A stretch of 64,000 nucleotides of DNA, taken from assembly GCA_951799405.1 (NCBI GenBank), contig OX637339.1, positions 12,524,001 through 12,588,000 of the forward strand, in the 5' to 3' direction. The position numbers and the translations under genes are program-made. The stretch is from Agapetus fuscipes (taxonomy: Eukaryota > Arthropoda > Insecta > Trichoptera > Glossosomatidae). The notes below the pieces were generated by a model, which saw nothing but the letters and a program-made list of their open reading frames with translations, did not search any database and was not told where the DNA came from. Numbering within the stretch: position 1 is the first letter of the stretch; each line of letters begins with the position of its first letter. Shown here one piece after another: positions 32,205-49,583 of this stretch.

Positions 32205-32545
32205 TCTCTCAAATAGTGGTTTGCGTAAGGATTGCCACCTAGCCTGTAAAAAAAATAGGCTCCACATGCCAAATGCAATTCCTTCAGGGAATATGCAGCA
32301 TTTTATTTCCCAATTCAGAGCTGTATACTTTTACAAGTATAATTTACTCAGCCTTCACAATAAATACAACCTCTGCAGGAAAATCCTTTAATCAAAAGAA
32401 AATATGTAGGTACAGAAGCGAGAAAACATGACCGACAACCTTCGTGGGATCGAACCCTTGTGGCAGGGAACGCAAGCATTCCACCGAATGAGCTATCGAA
32501 CGGACATCGGAAACGCGTTGTAAGGATTGGCATTATATATGCAGC
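32205..32545. repeat. Family C fragments in opposite orientations
   Basis: 32,205-32,315 is a plus tail piece. 32,440-32,512 is an inverted tRNA-like head (GGATCGAACCC, ATGAGCTATCGAACGG). Confidence 0.55.
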
Positions 32546-33000
32546 TTAGTTGCGTTGCATTTAAATCACTGTTTTCCATTTCTAAAACCAGAATATTGCA
32601 AAAAGCCATTAGCTTATCAAAAGGACTGACAGTTTTTAATTAAATTGTGACAGGATATGAAGGAATAGAAACAACTCGCAATTCCGTAGGTATTTCTTAT
32701 AATTATCAGGGATGAACCCTCCATGTAGGCAAAACTAAACAACTTGACTGTACTGTAATTCTGTTGCAATGCCTCTTAACCAGAGCCACCGTAAAGTCGC
32801 CTCCATTTCTATACGATAAGGCATTACGGTGATCAAATGGTCAAAAATAAGATTTTGAATTACGAACAAAACAATTTAAATTGATAGAGTAGGTATGTTG
32901 TCGAATCATTGGGCTTTTAATTTAAAAAATAATATTGCCATACCTAAATAAAAAAAATTGTAAAATAATCATGGATATAAAATAATACACTTTTTACTTT

Positions 33001-34260
<1,260 letters not shown>

Positions 34261-34299
34261 GTTCAATGACCATCTATAATAATCTAGATTCTAGATTCT

Positions 34300-34645
34300 T
34301 AAATCTAAGTTGCAAAGATATATTAAAATGAAAAACTCATATCAAATGCATGCCCAGAAACAGACACGTGTAAATTCGCGCTTAAAAACGCTGAATGTGT
34401 ACAATTTAAAACCAAATCTCAAATGAACATAAAACCTGCAACTCTTGCCGACTTTCCTTGAAACAGGGGTGACATTGACAAAGTAAATTATTTTTTACAC
34501 TATGGGTGGTCAGCTTTATACCAACCTATAAGTCAAGGATCTTTCTTGTGTAATTGGCGCTTTTTCCAGAGAAGACCAACCTCGCAGAGGGCTCTTGAGG
34601 TGTGATTCACACAAAACGGCGCTCAACAAATAAATCAACCAAATA
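34300..34645. repeat. Family A (minus) followed by family B tail (plus)
   Basis: 34,300-34,535 runs AAATCTAAGTTGCAAAGATA to CCAACCTATAAGTCAAGGA. 34,545-34,645 is the B 3' end (GGGCTCTTGAGGTGTGATTC). Confidence 0.8.
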
Positions 34646-34874
34646 TGTCTATTCATTTAAGTATTTATATGGCTATATCCATATTGTACGAGTATGCAGG
34701 TACACACCGCGGTGGAATAAAATTAATTTATAATTGATATATTATATTTTTTATTGAAACGGCATAAGCCGGTAGATAATTCTAGCTTTACATACGTCAT
34801 ACAGTGGGTTAATTTTTGCAAGAAAGTCGAGTACAGATTCTGTGCAGTTTATTTTCAATGATCATAAGTACAGA

Positions 34875-35182
34875 GGGACGCAACGCAACTTGCGTGACTA
34901 AGCAAAACATATACTGTAACTTCCTGCCTATGTTATCTCCGAAGGGGTCACATGTGGCCATTCGGGACCTGTTTATTTTTACGGATAAGGGGGCCGGAAC
35001 GGCCCTACGCTAACCACTTCTCATTTCGTGTGAAGGCTGAGTACCTATGCCTTGCCGGTATTATTTTTCTGGATTTGAAATAAACACCATAATGGAAAAT
35101 AATTTCTGACACCCTCGATGGGGATCGAACCCTTGCTCTTGGCATGAAATGCAAGCACTCTACCAACTGAGTTATCGACCGG
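34875..35182 (-). repeat. Family C SINE, full length
   Basis: Inverted copy from AAGCAAAACATATACTG to the tRNA-like head (inverted B box GGGGATCGAACCC and A box CTGAGTTATCGACC). Confidence 0.85.
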
Positions 35183-35202
35183 GCAGTTTGTATATTGAAT
35201 GG

Positions 35203-35404
35203 TTGCTCAAAAAAAGTCACTAAATGCCCTTGTGGTCCGACTGCAAAAAAAGTCACTAAATACCCTTGTGCAAAAAAAGTCACTAAATACCCTTGTGCTC
35301 CGACTGCAAAAAAAGTCACTAAATACCCTTGTGCAAAAAAAGTCACTAAATACCCTTGTGCAAAAAAAGTCACTAAATACCCTGTGGTCCGACTGCAAAA
35401 AAAG
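35203..35404. repeat. Tandem array of 27- and 36-bp units
   Basis: Units start CAAAAAAAGTCACTAAATAC. Short units end CCTTGTG and long ones add GTCCGACTG or CTCCGACTG. Seven starts are visible. All but one unit are multiples of three, so frames stay open on both strands through the array. This explains the overlapping open frames, which have no other coding support. Confidence 0.9.
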
Positions 35405-35409
35405 AGGTA

Positions 35410-36800
35410 AATACGTTTTATCAGAATTTTGTATACCTACAAATCAACAAATAATATTTTTTATAGCTCACACGGAATCCTCCTCTCCATCATACATTTT
35501 CGTACAAACTGACGTTTACCGCTTATCTAGTATTAGTTGTTTTTTTTATTCTTTCAAAATCCTTGCAGTTTTAAGACAAATTTTAACAAGTAAAATATTT
35601 TTGGACCTACTTAGTGCCTCTTTGATATCAATAATAATTTAGACGTTTTCGAATAAGATATAAATATATGGAGAGATTCAAAATGTATTTTTCTGTGTAT
35701 CCATATAATGTTGATTTAAATTTCCTCGAATCCTTGAATACCGCCTTGGATTCTTAACGACTCAGTTATTGAATAACAAACCTGCAAAATAAAAATAAAT
35801 AATAATAAAATATGCTTGATTTTCTGGTCCCGGGCTTTGACCGTGGTCCATGTTTTTGCTTGTCTTCTTCTTTTTTCTTTTATAATATTTTTCTATTATA
35901 AATTTTATATAATAAAATAACTCACCTTTGAGAAATTTTCATTGCGATGTAGGTAGACATTTTTGGATTTTTTTTTACATTTTTATTTGATACAAGGCAT
36001 CTAGTCGTGAAATTTTTTACGTTTTAAAATACGTAAATTTGTATTCTCAAAATTACTCACATAACTTTTTTTATAAATACTGCAAACACTTTTTCTGATA
36101 AAAAAAAATCACCAAGGAATTGATAATTTTACAACAAATTTGTTTTTACGAGCCGTCATTTTGTTTACATTGCAAATCAACTCAATTTTATGCATTATTT
36201 TAATTTTTATTACATTGTTATTTTTAATTTATTTATTTAGTTCAATATCAAACATATTTTGGTCAATTAGAACACAAGTAGGTATGTAAGAATATTTTTT
36301 TTGATAATTTAAATTTCAAATTCGGAACGTCGCGATGGCGTCTCGGCAGATTCCATTTTTGAACACTTTGCATAAAATTAATCGAATATACCTAACTGCG
36401 AAAATAAACACCACAAGGCCAAAGAACCAAGGACCCATCCACCACTAAAATATATTTCAATTCCTTCATTTCTAATCTATTTATTTATAGTTGATTATCA
36501 ATTTGTTTACCACCATTTTTAAACGTCAAATTTTCAAACATGGAATATAAACAACATTCACGATTCAAATTTTGAAATTAGAATGTTGTGGGGCGTTCCA
36601 TTTGCATGTGTGAGCAGCGCCACTTTACACTCTAGCGGAGAAAACTGAAAGCTTGCATTCAAATTACGAACGTATGTGAAAGCTTATGGGTCAGATACAC
36701 TATCGCCAAGCTAGTGGCCAATCGTGGAGTAAAACATTGTAAACGACCCACACGTGACCGTCAAGATTTTTTGAAAAAGTGCTGCCGAATTAGAAACTTG
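35410..36800. other. AT-rich DNA, no gene recognised
   Basis: No repeat family from the rest of the window was recognised. Base composition becomes more mixed after 36,540, just before the candidate exon below. Confidence 0.4.
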
Positions 36801-36804
36801 TCAA

Positions 36805-36876
36805 AATGTCCCCGTGCATTGCAGATGAAACGTTCAAAATAAATATACAGTTTCATAAACAATCTTCACGTCATCA
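36805..36876 (+). CDS. Possible first coding exon of an unrecognised gene
   Basis: ATG in the context TCAAAATGT opens 24 codons (MSPCIADETFKINIQFHKQ...) that end exactly at CAG|GTAATA, a fair donor. The 250 bp upstream are less AT-rich than the surroundings and free of recognised repeats, as expected for a promoter. No second exon was found, so a chance open stretch is possible. Confidence 0.25.
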
Positions 36877-37660
36877 GGTAATAAATTATTCCCTTTATTA
36901 CTTATTTTATAAAATCAAATTAAGCGCCTTTGCAATGAATGACACACTGTCATAAAAGGTGCTATATAAATTTTGTACTTCATCATCATCAAATTTACGG
37001 CAATTCATGAATTTTCGAAAATTAAATAGGTATCTAAATATATGAAAATGATTTCCTGTGTTTCCATATATTCAAAACATTTGTGGAAAAACTACTATAT
37101 TGCCGCCTTTGTTTTTAAATTGCTCGTTTTTGTGATTGCTGTGCCCTTGCGGTGAACTCACAAAACGGCACTAAAAATATTGTCCAATTATTATTATTAT
37201 TAATATAGATACCTACCCACCCTACAAATGTCGACGATGGACTGCGCACTAAATTGTACCTACTCTGAATTTTTTTCTCGACGAGCAAACGTCATAGATA
37301 CTTGTATGCGACAGCAGTTACTGGCACCCAATAACAAAATATTGGTTTTAATTTTCCCTAGCAACCCGTCCGTGTGATATCACAATATTGTCTATGTAAT
37401 AAGTCCGATATGAAGGCCATGACCGTTAGAATCACCTTTGAAATGTGTGTAGCCGCCATGAAACCCCTTAGAAAAAAACTATAATAAAGCTCTGCATACA
37501 CTTTGATCTAACAATACAAATTATTATTTACAGTTATTTTATTCGATACCCTTGGGGTTTTTTGTGCACAGAGCCGATGGCTGAAAAAGTGGCATCTACA
37601 AAGGAATGGCGTGCTTTGTGTGGAAATTTGCCTTGCAAATGTTGGTAGCAGTATTCAATG
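36877..37660. other. Unassigned DNA with a family E MITE end
   Basis: 37,310-37,400 carries AGCAACCCGTCCGTGTGATATCACAATATTG, a family E-like end. Nothing else was recognised. Confidence 0.4.
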
Positions 37661-37924
37661 TGTGTATGTGTAAAATGTGTGTGTGTGTGTGTGTGTTGTG
37701 TGTGCACGTGTGTTGGACTTCCTTTCTTTACTGGACACTGGTCGAATAATACTTAACGAAGAAAAATGTAACGGGTGTTCAGGAGAAAACAACAAATAAG
37801 GTAAAAAAACTCAATTTTTATTGTTCCAAAAATTATTGTATTCATACTTACAAATTAAAACGAGGTCCGCACATGAATAGACATAGAAAAAATTGTGACG
37901 TCTCACGGTCGGGTTAAATAATAA

Positions 37925-38185
37925 TGTGAGGATGATTTATTTGGTGAGCTCTGTTTTTGTGTGAATCACACCTCGAGAGCTCTTTTATACGAGATTGGCC
38001 GTCGCTGTAGAAAGCGCCGATTCTCAAGCAAGACCAAGATATGGTGACCGGTCTTTTGTAAAGTTTTTTTTGACTCAGCGAAGAGCATATTTGAATAATT
38101 TAATATTTTTCATGCTCCGCTGGGATTCGAACTACCTTCCAAACACGAGTCTGAAGCGTTAACCGCTAGACTACGTAGCGGTCGA
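37925..38185 (-). repeat. Family B SINE, full length
   Basis: Inverted tail AATAATGTGAGGATGATTTA to inverted head GCGTTAACCGCTAGACTACG. Confidence 0.85.
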
Positions 38186-38189
38186 TAGG

Positions 38190-38895
38190 AATGCTGAGAA
38201 AAAATTTACACACTCAACGGACAAACCGCTGCAGGACAACTTAATTATTCTCGACGTCTCGTTGGCGTCGTAATCAACGTATTCAGGAGGGACCCTTTCT
38301 GCACGACGATTATGAATGAACTGCTTCTTATATATTGATTGAATTTTTTATTTTGTTTTCACAGTTGATCACATTTATGTTTTTTGCTTGCTATCTTCAA
38401 ATATATACGGTAAGATCTACCGACACCCGTTGAGTATTGTATTCGCTACACCGATTCTACTTTCTTGTTACTTTCTCGGCACCCTGTTATATTATAGGAA
38501 TGAAAGAAAATTCAAGATGGCCGCTGCAGTCCCCCAGCGAGGAGGGCCGGTCACCTGATTCTCTGTGCTATAGGTACCTGCTGATAATGTATTATTATAT
38601 TTACCTATAGGTACAGTTTATTACACTTATAAAAGGGAGGGGGTAATATGTATGGAAATCTCAGAAGGTGGATGAAATGAGAACTGCGATTTTGATTTTT
38701 TTTTAAATAAATTTAATTTCGTAGGCGATAATACCTGTTACAAAATATTGGACAAGGCACAATAAAAAACCCTCGGCTATGTAACGTCCCCTCTTTATCT
38801 TTGCAACTTAGATTGTAGATTACAATCTAAGTTGCATTTTTTCTATTAACGCAATCTCGTTAATGGAAGGTTGTAGGTTCGCATCCCGGCGGCTA
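38190..38895. other. No gene recognised
   Basis: Includes a head-to-head family A tail pair at 38,800-38,840 (CTTTGCAACTTAGATTGTAG, then its inverse). Confidence 0.4.
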
Positions 38896-38899
38896 CGCA

Positions 38900-39215
38900 A
38901 CGCAACTAAAAAAAAAAAACGCAACTAAGCTACACATATAGTGTAACTTCTTGCCGCGTTATCCCCGAGGGGGTCGCATGTGGCGAGTTGAACCTGTTTA
39001 CAAAAATGGCTACAAAAATACAATTTATATTTTCATATGTGCTCTTCGTTTACCAATGACCGGTCAGTAAAAGTTCATCCAGCCTTACAGTAACTGGGTC
39101 TTGTTTGAGAAATGGCGCTTTCTACAGCGACGACCAAGCTCGCAGATGGCTCTTGAGTTGTGATACACACAAAAACAGCGCTAACCAAATAAATCATCCT
39201 AATATTATTATTATT
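38900..39215. repeat. Family C tail (minus) followed by family B 3' half (plus)
   Basis: 38,925-39,000 is inverted family C. 39,045-39,215 is family B ending CCTAATATTATTATTATTAC. Confidence 0.75.
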
Positions 39216-39854
39216 ACTGGTCTCCTTCTGCCTTATGGTGCTGAGAGTGTTACAGTCCTTTCAGACACTATGCATTCTGTCCGGATTGTCTATAGTTTGT
39301 CTATGGATTACTGGAAAAACTGTGTGAAAGCTATCATACACCTCCATACAATATTACACTTCCGATCTTGTAATCCATAGACAAACCAGGCAGCATGTGT
39401 TTATTGTGTAACGAGACTTAGGCGCTTTGTGGGTTTGCGTCGCAATAGAGAAGAGGAAAAATAATTATTTACTATTAATTGTTTAACTCTGAACCGCCCC
39501 ATGTTCTTGAACATAACCTACATTTTGCTGAAATCGCCACCAGCCTGATTAGTTTGCGATAAGAGAGACCCAGTTTTTTTATAAGAACAACAAAAAACTA
39601 GCTCCCTCTCACCTCGACAAATTAGTAAACGACCGAGAGGGAAAAGGACAACAAATATTCGATACAAAAAAACAAAATTCCGTGTCGTGAGATAGAACAA
39701 TTAATACAAAATAATAATGTACGGATGAACTATTTATGAGGTTGTTTTTAACTCAGAAAATGTTACTTTTTGAATAAAAAATGTTTGTGATTTTCATCTT
39801 CTTCGGTCTTCAAAAAATAATACCTAATCCCTCGGGTATGTGACGTCACCCATA

Positions 39855-40110
39855 GGTCTATAATCTCTATAATCAAGTAACAAGGACATATAACAATCAA
39901 AGCTCATATCAAATGCATGCCCACAAACAAACACGTGTAAGTTCGCGCTTACAAATGCTGAATGTGTACTTACAAATAAAATTTATACCTCAAATAAACA
40001 TAAAAACCCTGTCACTTTTGCCGAACTTCCCTTGAACAGGGGTGACATTGGCAAAGTAAACCATTTTTTACAGTATAGGTGGTCAGCCTCATACCAACCT
40101 ATAAGTCAAG
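39855..40110 (-). repeat. Family A element, full length
   Basis: AATCAAGTAACAAGGACATA to ACCAACCTATAAGTCAAGGA. Confidence 0.9.
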
Positions 40111-40419
40111 GAATGGGTGGTAAAAAAAAAGGTGGTAAATAAAAAATGGATTCCCACAGTCGGGGTTTTTTTTTCTTATTTACAGCACTGTGAAACGCAT
40201 GCAGTTGGCGGTAATGCTAAATGCAGTAGGTACGGTGCACTTTATAGTGTCCTTTAAAGCTACCTGTGTAATATTGCACTGCCTGTGGCTCTGCCAAGAG
40301 ACATTACATTGTTTCCCGGCATTTGAAATGCTGGTAGAGTCCAGTGACTTGGAGTAATATCCTTCAATATTTTTTCCATTCCTCCCTATTTATGGCAATC
40401 CATTTTAGCGATGGACCCG

Positions 40420-40800
40420 GCACAAATTCCATAAATTACAATATTGTGAGGTCACACGGCTGAGTTGCTATGGAAAAGGCAAACAAGAATTTCGTTACTA
40501 ATAAGGAACACAGACGTGTGGTGTGTCACTATAAAAGTAAATAAACGCACTTGGCTGGGTGGATAAAAATATCTACTTGGTAAGCGATTGCGTTCCATGC
40601 TAGAGGGCTGGGGTTCGATCCCCCCCCATGGGCGTCAAAATTATTTCCCTTTTTCAATTTTTTCACACCCAAAATAAAAATATCGGCAAGGTTTATTCAT
40701 CTTTCAAAAGAAATAAGATTACAATTTGCCGTTTGAGCAGCTCGCTCAAAAACGCGGTAGAATTATTAAGAATCAGCACCATTCTCTCCTTCGTTTGGTG
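40420..40800. repeat. Family E scrap and family C SINE
   Basis: 40,420-40,490 has GTCACACGGCTGAGTTGCTA. 40,585-40,745 is a plus family C with GTTCGATCCCCCC near 40,613. Confidence 0.6.
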
Positions 40801-41094
40801 GAGCCAAACTTGGCTTCACCAGCTTTACTTTGCAACTTAGATTATAGATTAACAGGAAGGCCACATGGTTGTCTGGTCTGGGTGCGGCTCTGCAGTTTAA
40901 TTATGCTTAAAAGCCCGCCCATAAAAATACTAAAGGATTTCCGATTCATATAAACATGCAGGGACGGTATGGGTGTTAGAGGAAGCAAGGCAACTGCCCT
41001 GGGCCTCTCAGTAAGAAGTAACTATTTGGCCTGAGTGCATTCACGAAAATCGGAGAGTTGGTGTCGATGTCTCTTTCTTCTGTTGAGTTAAGGG

Positions 41095-41325
41095 TACCAA
41101 AATTTTCATTTCTTGTGAAGGCTGAGTAAACCTTGCCGGTAATTCGATTTTGGGTTTAAAATAAACTCCAAAACCTTAAAAAAATTCTGAAAACTTTGGT
41201 GGGGATCAAAACCTATAGTCTAGGACATGGAATGTAAGCATTAAAGCCAGCTTCCTTACCTATTAAAATAAATAGGTTTCACGCGCCATATTATATGCAA
41301 CCCTTTCAAAAACAATGCGGTAAGT
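41095..41325 (-). repeat. Degraded family C SINE
   Basis: CATTTCTTGTGAAGGCTGAG to a disrupted head near 41,225, then a detached CTTACCTATTAAAATAAATAGG block. Confidence 0.6.
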
Positions 41326-41385
41326 AAAATAGTTGACGATGATTATGAGTTGGGGATTTCTTTACAGCGCCGTTTCGTGATGTAG

Positions 41386-41610
41386 TCACTCCAAGGGCGC
41401 TTGTGCATGTGATGCCAGAAATTTGCTTGCCTTCAGTGCATTTCGGAACTTTCCACGGTCCTCTAGCTCTCTCAAATGATAAGGCAGGTGGTTCCAGGCT
41501 TGAGGACCAGCAACTGCAAATGCACGCTCTCCAAAAATTGTGTTAACTCTTGTTATCGTGACTTGGCTCCGGTTTGTTCTGAGCGTGGTGTGAGGCTTTT
41601 TTCCGAGGGC
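41386..41610 (-). mobile_element. LINE remnant, C-terminal end of the reverse-transcriptase ORF
   Basis: The minus frame reads INTIFGERAFAVAGPQAWN-like sequence, then HLPYHLRELE and FRNALKASKFL. GxRAFAVAGPxxWNxLP is a hallmark of CR1/L2-type LINE ends. It abuts a plus family C SINE. Confidence 0.75.
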
Positions 41611-41619
41611 AAGTCCGAT

Positions 41620-41942
41620 CGCTAGCTCAGTTGGTAGAGTACTTGCATTCCATGCCGTGAGCTCGGTTTCGAATCCCACCGAGGGTGTCAGAAATGACTA
41701 CGTTTCGGTGTTTATTCCAAACCCCAAAATAAAATACCGGCAAGGTTTGCTCAGCTTTCACAAGAAAGGAGTACCAGCTCTCTCGGGAGCTGGGAAACCG
41801 CCACTTCAACTGAAGTGGTTAGCGTAAGGGCGGCCGCCTTACCTGTAAAAATAAATAGGTTCAACTCAAAACATTTGACTTCTTCGGGGATAACGCGGCA
41901 AGAAGTTATACTATATGTATAGCTAAGTTGCATTTAGTTGCA
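41620..41942 (+). repeat. Family C tRNA-derived SINE, full length
   Basis: Reference copy. A box TAGCTCAGTTGGTAGAGTAC and B box GGTTTCGAATCCC form the polymerase III promoter. The body has TTTCGGTGTTTATTCC, CAAGGTTTGCTCAGC and ACTTCAACTGAAGTGG, and the end is GTATAGCTAAGTTGC. About 320 bp. Confidence 0.9.
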
Positions 41943-42379
41943 ACGGGCTTGATTAAATCAGCTGTAGGTACTTTTGGATGTCTTTCCAAATAAAGCTTTG
42001 TGGACCAGCAAGCATACTTTAAAAGCTCGACGCGCTCTGGGTCACGGCGCCAGTGAAGCTTCCGGAGTTGCGTTTTTTTTTGCATCTTAGATCTTAGTTG
42101 CGTTTTTAGTTGAGAAAACTTAATTTCGCCCAGGGCATGAATCCCCACAAACTCCCCTGTAAATCAGCATAGATATTATGAACAGGCCGCCATTAGAGGG
42201 CCGAGTAGACGGCGATTATAGTAACTATGATGAATCACCATGTGTATGCGCGAACTTACATAAGGAATTAGCAACCCTGTGTTAGGTTAGGTTAGTATGA
42301 GCTGATGAGCGATGGACAATGACTCAGCAACAAGAAATTTTACAAGTTTTACTTTTATACCTACCGTTCTTTTATCGTT

Positions 42380-42870
42380 CCTTGACTTCTAGATAAGTAT
42401 GAGGCTAACCACCTATACTGTAAAAATGTGCAGGCAGATGAAGAAGTCACCTGATTTAGTTTTTTTGTAAGATTTCAAATAATATTTTATTTGAATGTAA
42501 AAATGATATCCCTTGACTTATAGGTTGGTATGAGGCTGACCAGTCATGCTGTAAAAAATGTTTCACTTTGCCAATGTCCTCTTTCAGGGAAGGTCGTCCA
42601 AAGTTTCAGAGCTTATGTTCACTGTAGATTTGGGTTTTTCATTTTTATGTTGAAAATTCACATGCAGCATGTTTAAGCTCAAACTAATTCGTGTCTGCTT
42701 GTGAAAATGCATATAATGTGAATTCTTAGTGTTACATATCTTTGCAACTTAGATTAGATTAGATACGGTTCTTATATCATTCCTTGACGTTCCTATGGGT
42801 TGGTATGAGGCTGACAACCTATAGGTACTGTAAAAAAAAAAAATTTGGCAATGCCACCCTGTTTAAGGTT
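42380..42870 (+). repeat. Three family A copies in the same orientation
   Basis: 42,380-42,440 and 42,780-42,870 are 5' fragments. 42,505-42,765 is full length (CTTGACTTATAGGTTGGTAT to CTTTGCAACTTAGATTAGAT). Confidence 0.8.
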
Positions 42871-43018
42871 CACCATGTTTATTCTTACCTACCGAATATC
42901 GGTAATGTTTTTATGAAGACCTGTCAAGATGGCCGCAAGTAAACAGCTGATTAGTTTTGATACAAATATTACAGATATTCGGTAGGTAAGAATTACCATG
43001 GTGATGAGACTTCCAGCC
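42871..43018. mobile_element. Foldback MITE, second copy
   Basis: ATTCTTACCTACCGAATATC is mirrored by ATTCGGTAGGTAAGAAT around CAAGATGGCCGCAAGTAAAC. Same family as 11,348-11,502, and both end in GATGAGACTTCCAGCC. Confidence 0.8.
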
Positions 43019-43120
43019 CTAAGGTGGCTGGACGACATCGAGGGAACTGCAGGCCAGAGTTGGCTGAACACAGCAGCTGATGAGGATGAGGCCTTCGTCC
43101 TGGAGTGAACTAAGAAAGGC
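43016..43120 (+). mobile_element. LINE 3' remnant
   Basis: RWLDDIEGTAGQSWLNTAAD is followed by EAFVLE-like codons, the usual tail of an insect non-LTR element. Confidence 0.65.
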
Positions 43121-43247
43121 CGAGTAAGAACAGGAAGTACCAAAAATTGGCTCTATCATCTGCTGTCTCAAGTTGGTATTCTTGAACTGCTTGAGTCCAA
43201 GCGATAGCGTAGTTGGTAGAAAATTTGCATTCTACACCAGAGGGCAA

Positions 43248-43935
43248 TGCAAACACAACTAAGCTACACATAGTGTAACCTCTTGCCTGCGTTATTCCCG
43301 AAGGGGTCGCATGTGGTGATTTGGGACCTCTTTATTTTTACGAGTAAGGGGGCCGGACTCACACCAACCACTTTCAGTTGAAGTGGGGGTTTCCCAGTTC
43401 CCGGGGGGGGCTGGTTCTCATTTCTTGTGAAGGCTAAGTACACCTTGGGATCGAACACTTGCTCTCGGCATGGAATGCAAGCATTCTACCAACTGAGCTA
43501 TCGACCGGACTTTTTACGAGTGAGTTTATTTTCTTCTTCTTCTTTGTGCCCAAAGTTGGTCATCACCTCAGCAAACATGTCCCTGTTTTACGCCATTCAA
43601 AACAGCTCCTCCACACTTCAGATCCTGGTCCACTCCCTTATAATAGTTATAATATTAGGATAATTTTTTTGGTGAGCATTATTTTTATGTTAATCACAAG
43701 AGCCCTCTGCGAGCTTGGTCGTCGCTATAGAAAGCGCCACTTCTCAAGCAAGACCCAGTTGATGTAAGGCTGGATGGGCCTTTGGTGACCAGTCTTTGAA
43801 TAGGGTGAATGAACTTTTCAACGCAGCAAAGGGCATATTTGAAAATATAAATGGTATATTTTGTGCTACGCTGGGATTCAAACCCACAACCTTCCATTTA
43901 CGAGTCCGAAGTGCTTACCACTAGACTACGGACCA
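43248..43935 (-). repeat. Family C SINE then family B SINE, both inverted
   Basis: 43,248-43,512 is family C, full length, with the composite-junction motif GACCGGACTTTTTACGAG at its head. 43,655-43,935 is a full inverted family B ending in ACCACTAGACTACGGACC. Confidence 0.85.
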
Positions 43936-44249
43936 CTCAATTTAAATTTACCAGCCAGAACATCTTCCTAAGTACCTACTACTACCTTCCCTTAGTACCT
44001 ACTTTCGTACCCTTTAGTGGCAATAGTTGCATAGCTTATGTTCATGCCAAGTCACATCACATTTTTAAAATGTGCAGACTCCAGTAGGTACATGTTAAAC
44101 AAAAAAGAAAAAACATTAAGTCAGATGCAAAGATTTTATTGTCTATTTAATAATAACATTATCTTCTAACTTCATCACAGCATGACTACATAACAATCTT
44201 ATAAAAATACAAATAAATTCAACTATACAGATTTCATAAATCTACCTAG

Positions 44250-44545
44250 GGGCCATCCATAAATAACGTCATCGATTTTGGCCGATTTTCGACCCCCCCC
44301 CCCTTACAATCATCCTATAGTCATTATCTAATGACCTCCCCCCCCCTCTTGCTGTAATAATGGATGAGCTTAATAATTAATAATGTTATATTACTTACAT
44401 CATATTTTGTATATTTTGTAGAAATTGGTATTTACAAGAACGACGTCACTTTTGGTACTCGTACATCATTTGCCATCGTCCGCAGACCAAGCTCCCCCCC
44501 CCCCCTTAATGCGAATGACGTAATATATGGACAGCCTCCTATGTA
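44250..44545. mobile_element. MITE with poly-C tracts
   Basis: Ends GGGGCCATCCATAAATAACGTC and GACGTAATATATGGACAGCC are imperfect inverted repeats. Three C-runs of 10-12 lie inside. This end type is widespread among insect MITEs. Confidence 0.65.
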
Positions 44546-44639
44546 TGTTTCTTTTTAAGGGAAGTATACTATAACTTTCAAAGAAAATAAGTTTAATTTA
44601 CTAAAAGTTCAATAAATTAACAATAATATTATGTAGTAG

Positions 44640-45040
44640 TTTTAGGCTCACACGGCCGGCGGTTGACACTGGAGAGTTGCTTTCTGGGATCTGTTGCTAC
44701 AGTCTATCGTCCATCTATAATCTAAGTTGCTAAGATATATTGATGTTTAAGGCTCGTATTTAATGCACGCACACAAGCAGGCACATGCAAGTTCGCGCTT
44801 ACACATGCTGCATGTGTATTTATTAAACTAAACTTCGCATTAACTTAAGCCTTATAACTTCTGCCGTCTTTCGCTGAAACCGGGATGGCATTAGCAAAAG
44901 TAAATCAAGCCTCATACCTCATATTACTCAAGGAACACAATGTCTATTTTGCGCTTATCCATTACAGATATGAGCGAAACATCTGGAAGCTCCAGCTCCG
45001 ATAGACCACGGCAACGGATGCTGGAAAGCAACTCTCTAAT
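44640..45040. mobile_element. Foldback element split by a family A insertion
   Basis: Left arm 44,644-44,703 (CACACGGCCGGC...GAGTTGCTTTCTGGGATCTG). Right arm 44,968-45,035 is its approximate inverse (GAAGCTCCAGCTCCGATAGA, GGAAAGCAACTCTC). 44,712-44,940 between them is an inverted family A element. Arms match the palindrome at 62,479-62,645. Confidence 0.7.
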
Positions 45041-45139
45041 AAGATTATGTAGTTTTAAATATTGTTAAGATGACATTAATCTGAACAAAAATTATGTTTA
45101 TTTCTTAATCATAAGTGTGTCCATTTCATTGAGGATAAA

Positions 45140-45494
45140 CAGCAAACGCATGATTGCCAAACACAGTGGTTAATTTCCTGGTTGGCTCGTTCACCAACGT
45201 TTTGGAGCCCCGCTCTGCCGAGTGCAGCGTAAGTCCTCTCTCCTGTATAACTTTTGGTTGCACTAGTTCTCACACGTACACCGGAGCCATTCCTTGTAGA
45301 GCGTTGAACACTATGAGGTTCAGTTTAAAGTTAATTCTCTGAGGAATTTTCAGCCAGTGGAGTCCTTGTAGAAGTGGCGTGATATGGCAGTACCTGTTTT
45401 GCCCGAATATCAGGCGTGCACCGGCATTCAGTATTGACTGCAGTCTCTTCAGCTTATATAGTGGTTGTGCAGCATAGATGGCATATATTATCAA
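45140..45494 (-). mobile_element. LINE remnant, CR1/L2-like reverse-transcriptase tail
   Basis: The minus frame reads LQSILNAGARLIFGQNRYCH, ITPLLQGLHWLKIPQRINFK and LNLIVFNALQGMAPVYV. A TGA follows, then a continuing frame to RGLTLHSAERGSKTL. It lies just past the 3' end of Fdx2. Confidence 0.85.
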
Positions 45495-45574
45495 TGAATA
45501 TTTAAAAAAAAATAACTAGAGAGTTGTAAGCTGAGCGGTGGGTTAACAATTATTTTTAAATAACCAAGTAATGA

Positions 45575-45580
45575 TTTATT
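45575..45580 (-). terminator. Fdx2 polyadenylation signal AATAAA
   Basis: Minus-strand AATAAA shortly after the stop codon. The transcript 3' end would lie within about 30 bp further left. Confidence 0.65.
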
Positions 45581-45598
45581 TTACATAAGTGTTGATAT

Positions 45599-49583
<3,985 letters not shown>

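Noticed and set aside
35195..35642. Repeat-containing open frames on both strands suggesting a repeat protein
   Set aside because: They result from tandem units whose lengths are multiples of three; no start context, splice sites or composition support coding.
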